A stretch of DNA of 14,325 nt, from contig CAKUEH010000046.1 in NCBI GenBank assembly GCA_934646185.1, forward strand, positions 1 through 14,325. The letters are read 5' to 3'. A model generated the notes under the pieces. That model was not told the origin of the DNA. It ran no database searches and saw nothing but the letters and a program-made list of their open reading frames with translations. Every line of letters starts with the position of its first letter. The stretch's first letter is position 1. Made by a program: the position numbers and the translations under genes. Shown one piece after another: positions 13,077 through 14,325 of this stretch. Origin of the DNA: an uncultured Oscillospiraceae bacterium (lineage in GTDB: Bacteria; Bacillota; Clostridia; Oscillospirales; Oscillospiraceae).

Positions 13077-14294
13077 TCAGTATTCGCCAAACAGAGCGGT
13101 GAGCTTGCCGTCCTTGACCTCGTAGAGCGCAGCGTGCAGATCCGCAATGCCCATGCAATACGAGCCCGCGACATACAGCGTTCCGTATTCCGCATAGATA
13201 TCGGTCAGATTCTGCGTTGGACTGCTCTCGTCGCGCTCGGCAAGGATGGTGCGCACGGCATTCTGTCCCGGGTTTTCCAGCTTCATCACTCTCGAGGCGC
13301 AGGGGAAATATGCGGCCGCGTACGAATATGCCGGTATCTGCCTGGTATCGTCCCAGCTCAGGTAATAGAGCGTATTGTCTCCATACCAGCAGAAATCCAG
13401 CACAGGCTCGGCCACGATCTGCTCGAGCGTATTGCCGCTGCGCTTATAGAGACCCGCGCGTCCCCAGACATACATACCGTCGGAGCCGCTCAGCAGGCGG
13501 TCGAACACGGCATAGCCTTCGACTACCTGCGCTGCTTTCCAAAGGCCGACCTTCTGAACCAGCTTGCCGGTAAGCGGCTCATACAGCGCAAGGCCGACAG
13601 AGCCGGAGGCCGGGTACTGCATCAGCCAATAATCGCCGACCGTGCAGACGTATTCACAGCCCTTTTCCCGCAGCGCCAGCTGCGCCTTAAGCCGGGCAAG
13701 GATGGCCGCGGCCTCCGCCCGGGTGACGCCCTTCTCAGGCTTAAAGCTGCCATCCGGATAGCCGGTCAGAAGCCCCTGATTGGCACTGATGAGCACGCTG
13801 TTTCCATACTCCACAGCATCGGGAAACAGCGGCTGCCACTCCGGAGTCTCCATGCGCTGCTCCTTCCAGTTGATAGTGTGCTGAATCGCGGCGTCTGCGC
13901 GTTCATGCACGCCGCCCCAGCCGGAGCAGAACCGGTCGAGAAGCGCGGCGATCTCGCCGCGCGTCATGGCCTCCGCCCGTCCGCCGTTGATCCCGTCCAG
14001 AAGATCATGCGCGATGCAGACCGAATAGGCAGCCTTCCACCAGTCGTCGCTCTCCGCCTGCTTCCACTCTTCCGGGAACGCGATGCGGGCAAAAAGCGTG
14101 AGGAATTCCGCGCGCGTGACCGTATTTTCCGGCTTGTATGTACCGTCCGGGTACCCGGTGATTTCTGCATCAAGATAATTGATCTGCTTATACGCCCAAT
14201 GCGCGTCGGATACGTCGGTGTATTCCGCCGCTCTGACCGCTGTGCAGAGCAGCAGCGACGCAAGGATCAGAAACAGGATGTTACGAATTTTCAT
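13077..14294 (-). CDS. SLH-domain secreted protein with unknown C-terminal domain
   Basis: A 405-residue exported protein. Residues 1-23 form a Sec signal peptide (FLILASLLLCTAVRA, cleavage near AEY). Three SLH motifs follow: a clear first one (YTDVSDAHWAYKQI with GYPDGTYKPE and TRAEF), a degenerate second one (WWKAAYSVCIAHDLLDG with TRGEIAALLDRF) and a clear third one (FPDAVEYGNSV with GYPDGSFKPE and TRAEAAAILARL). SLH triplets anchor proteins to secondary cell-wall polymers. From about residue 220 the rest looks like beta-rich repeats (GLALYEPLTGKL, GMYVWGRAGLYKRSG, GDNTLYYLSW, YGTLYVAGSY), perhaps a propeller. The ATG at 14294 has GAGGGGAG 6-7 nt upstream. Confidence 0.88.
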   Translation of the reverse strand: MKIRNILFLILASLLLCTAVRAAEYTDVSDAHWAYKQINYLDAEITGYPDGTYKPENTVTRAEFLTLFARIAFPEEWKQAESDDWWKAAYSVCIAHDLLDGINGGRAEAMTRGEIAALLDRFCSGWGGVHERADAAIQHTINWKEQRMETPEWQPLFPDAVEYGNSVLISANQGLLTGYPDGSFKPEKGVTRAEAAAILARLKAQLALREKGCEYVCTVGDYWLMQYPASGSVGLALYEPLTGKLVQKVGLWKAAQVVEGYAVFDRLLSGSDGMYVWGRAGLYKRSGNTLEQIVAEPVLDFCWYGDNTLYYLSWDDTRQIPAYSYAAAYFPCASRVMKLENPGQNAVRTILAERDESSPTQNLTDIYAEYGTLYVAGSYCMGIADLHAALYEVKDGKLTALFGEY

Positions 14295-14325
14295 GTGAGA
14301 CTCCCCTCTTTGTCTGTTCCGCCAG

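Noticed and set aside
1..14325. CRISPR arrays, tRNA or rRNA genes, and an integrase
   Set aside because: I looked for regularly spaced direct repeats, cloverleaf-like sequences and recombinase motifs and saw none that I could support.

Overview
The window looks like chromosome of a gut-type, moderately high-GC Clostridia (Bacillota, probably Oscillospirales). This is inferred from AGGAGG-type ribosome binding sites, a T-box leader, clean TTGACA/TATAAT promoters, an SLH-domain secreted protein and a GC-rich palindromic intergenic repeat. Composition changes clearly: about 1-4300 is AT-rich and carries defence and transposon-type genes, while from about 4600 onward it is GC-rich and looks like resident chromosome.

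Region 1-4550, accessory and probably part of an integrated element. A 3' gene fragment is followed by a hairpin. Next comes a promoter with a palindrome between its -35 and -10 boxes, a small XRE regulator, a 604-aa protein joining an HsdR-N/PD-(D/E)xK-like nuclease domain to an N6-adenine methylase, and a two-TRD specificity subunit. The layout resembles BcgI-type (type IIB) systems, and no HsdR translocase is in view. On the other strand lie a TnpV-family gene and a DUF6809-like gene that overlap by 4 bp. The edge of the accessory segment holds the 3' end of a small or truncated gene followed by an intrinsic terminator.

Region 4600-7144, metal homeostasis on the + strand: a CsoR-family repressor (Cys-His-Cys ligand set) with its own promoter and terminator, then a P1B-type ATPase without an N-terminal metal-binding domain. 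The ATPase promoter contains a perfect 16-bp TACCC-type palindrome. A 56-aa two-helix membrane protein overlaps the ATPase 3' end.

Region 7144-14294, all on the - strand. In transcription order: an SLH-domain secreted protein; a tyrosine (UAC) T-box leader; a zinc-ribbon protein; a MITE-like palindromic repeat; a membrane-anchored protein of unknown function; tyrS; then a new promoter giving a leader with a 38-codon peptide gene containing adjacent Tyr codons and a strong intrinsic terminator. After this come the lipoprotein, permease and ATPase of a TrpXYZ/PF04392-type ABC importer. The T-box, tyrS and the Tyr-Tyr leader next to an importer suggest a local tyrosine-response cluster. The most interesting candidate is the peptide-coding attenuator at about 10070-10330.
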